A DNA stretch of 64,000 nt from Girardinichthys multiradiatus. Its lineage: Eukaryota > Chordata > Actinopteri > Cyprinodontiformes > Goodeidae. The stretch lies in assembly GCF_021462225.1 (NCBI RefSeq), contig NC_061804.1, positions 10,980,740 through 11,044,739 on the forward strand, given 5' to 3'. The position numbers were made by a program, and so were the translations under genes. Below the pieces are notes generated by a model, which worked only from the letters and a program-made list of their open reading frames with translations, was not told the origin of the DNA and searched no databases. This document shows positions 62,401 through 64,000 of the stretch, piece after piece. Numbering within the stretch: position 1 is the first letter of the stretch; each line of letters begins with the position of its first letter.

Positions 62401-64000
62401 CATTTATATGAAGATAAAAATGTGTGTACAGTAATAAAGAATTATGTAGATCCTTGTTTAATCCTCTAAAACAAAACAACCAAAGCAGTCCTGGAAAAGC
62501 CAAACGGCTGAGCTCTGAATGTTTATATCTGAAGCTCTCCATCTTCCTATAACACTAAAAGAGTCAAATATTACTTTGTTCAGAAAAACCATCACCGCCC
62601 ACATTAACATTATGTTGTGCCTGTTTAGCTGATCTGAATGAGCTTACACAGCATAGCAATCTGGAGACTGAATAATCCGTTCTACATGAGCAGTCCGGAC
62701 TTCAGTATTCCATCCTGTGTCCATGCAGTCTAACCCTGTGTGACCCTTGTAGAGGACCACAGCGGGAGTCGGCAGACGGGCTCCCACATAGGGAGCTTCA
62801 GGAGGCTATAGGGCCATGGCTAAAATATTTGGCAAGATATCATCCCATCTGCTGAGAAATAAGCCAAGTCCAATGATTGGCCATCCAACTGACGGGGACA
62901 ACATGGCCATGGGTAGGTGAAGATGGACCGAGAGCCCTCTGCCAACAGCTGCATCGCTTCAGGAGGCCTGTTCGGTCCGTCCGTCGCTTTATACGGTTTA
63001 TTTAAGCCTCAGCACAGCAGACTATTTATTACATATTTGCATATATATGAGGGTTTCTATTTTGACAGCTTTTCAAGCAACGCACACTCTGTAGAGATTA
63101 CATGAGACAGAAGACAAAGTGACGGGAGTTGTTCCGTCTCGAAATTGCAGGATGATGGTGGGGAATGCTGTAGATATTTCCAATTCAATACTCGCACGAG
63201 AAATGTAGAGTTCTGGAATTACAAAAATAAATACACGGTATTTGCACCTTTTTCAACACATTCAGTTGAGATTAAATTTATTTGGTTACCTTGGAAGATT
63301 TTTCAGAAATGTTTAATTAAATTTGTTATATATTTTTAGGAATAGGTAGTCTTAAAAATTATTAGCTTTGTATTACATGTTTTATTAAATAAAAAACATA
63401 AATTTCTGTCCATTTATTGGCTTATCTAATGCAAAGAAAAGATTCAATTTAAAATTCTACATTTTTGTTTTTGCAAATAGAAGAATACAAGAAGGTTCCA
63501 CACATCTCAAGCTGTGTTTCAAAGCCCATTTCTCCATTGTTAAACTATGTAGTTCATGTTTAAGTCTCAGTGTTTCATATTGTGAAAAACAAAACATCAA
63601 ATGGAAAAATGTGAAAACTTCGAAGGAGCTGTATAATTTAGGGCTGGTCAACAGAAACTGAGCCAACCGTAGCATCATTGCTACAAATATACAGTTTTCA
63701 GCAGCTGAACGGACTATGACAAAGGTGTTCTGTCGTTGAATATGATTGAAGATGTTGGCAGTTTTTTGGGAATCTCTCCGATCTGTGTACTCTGCTGGTG
63801 ACTACTGTTTCTAGCGGGACATCATGATATCACCTCTGGTCCTAAAACAAGTAATTGTGCTCATGGTAAGATGGCTAGAAAAAAATCCTCCTCTTTATCT
63901 GTTTATGTTATAATCCTTGAAGCAAGAAATCGGCTAAAATCTGTATCGGCAGGTTAAAATGTTCTTATTCAGCTATTTCTGAACCGCTTATCTTTAGTAA

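Overview
The window looks like non-coding DNA, intergenic or intronic, from a teleost fish. The reasons are the repeat families it carries: several Tc1/mariner families, an RTE (Rex3-like) retrotransposon, L2/CR1-group LINEs with an ATTCTG-type tail, and tRNA-derived SINEs of the type scattered through ray-finned fish genomes. I found no host protein exon, rRNA, tRNA gene, CRISPR array or prokaryotic signal that I could defend. The only protein-coding sequences I support belong to transposable elements.

Layout. 1-12 kb: mostly unassigned DNA with a 5'-truncated RTE copy (3787-4803, flanked by a 12-bp target duplication), a LINE 3' tail (6.7-7.0 kb), decayed antisense Tc1 fragments and a SINE scrap. 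12-23 kb: unassigned DNA with four more Tc1 relics and the 3' end of an antisense LINE. 22.7-25.1 kb: a tRNA-derived SINE, a fold-back MITE, and a full-length Tc1-like element of DD38E type with long inverted repeats and a broken transposase. 25-43 kb: Tc1 relics of several families, an antisense LINE fragment, a complete-looking SINE (33.05-33.43 kb), and a SINE nested in an antisense Tc1 relic (42.5-43.4 kb). 43-56 kb: mainly unassigned sequence with simple-sequence tracts and GC-richer blocks that look like conserved regulatory DNA. 56.5-62.04 kb: the youngest and most informative part, with an L2-group LINE split by a 1568-bp Tc1 element and a second, almost identical 1568-bp copy about 1 kb away in inverted orientation.

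The two young Tc1 copies each keep an uninterrupted 320-residue transposase with the DD34E triad. Both lack the same 14-residue segment just before the catalytic domain, when compared with the other Tc1-like element in this window. Removing the first copy and one TA from the LINE restores its reading frame across the insertion site. The LINE had separately been frameshifted by a 26-bp duplication. The older Tc1 relics belong to several families and lie in both orientations, so the locus has taken insertions over a long time.

Calls on old relics rest on remembered family consensus sequences and could not be searched here, so their boundaries are approximate. Candidate regulatory blocks are inferred only from composition and motif content.
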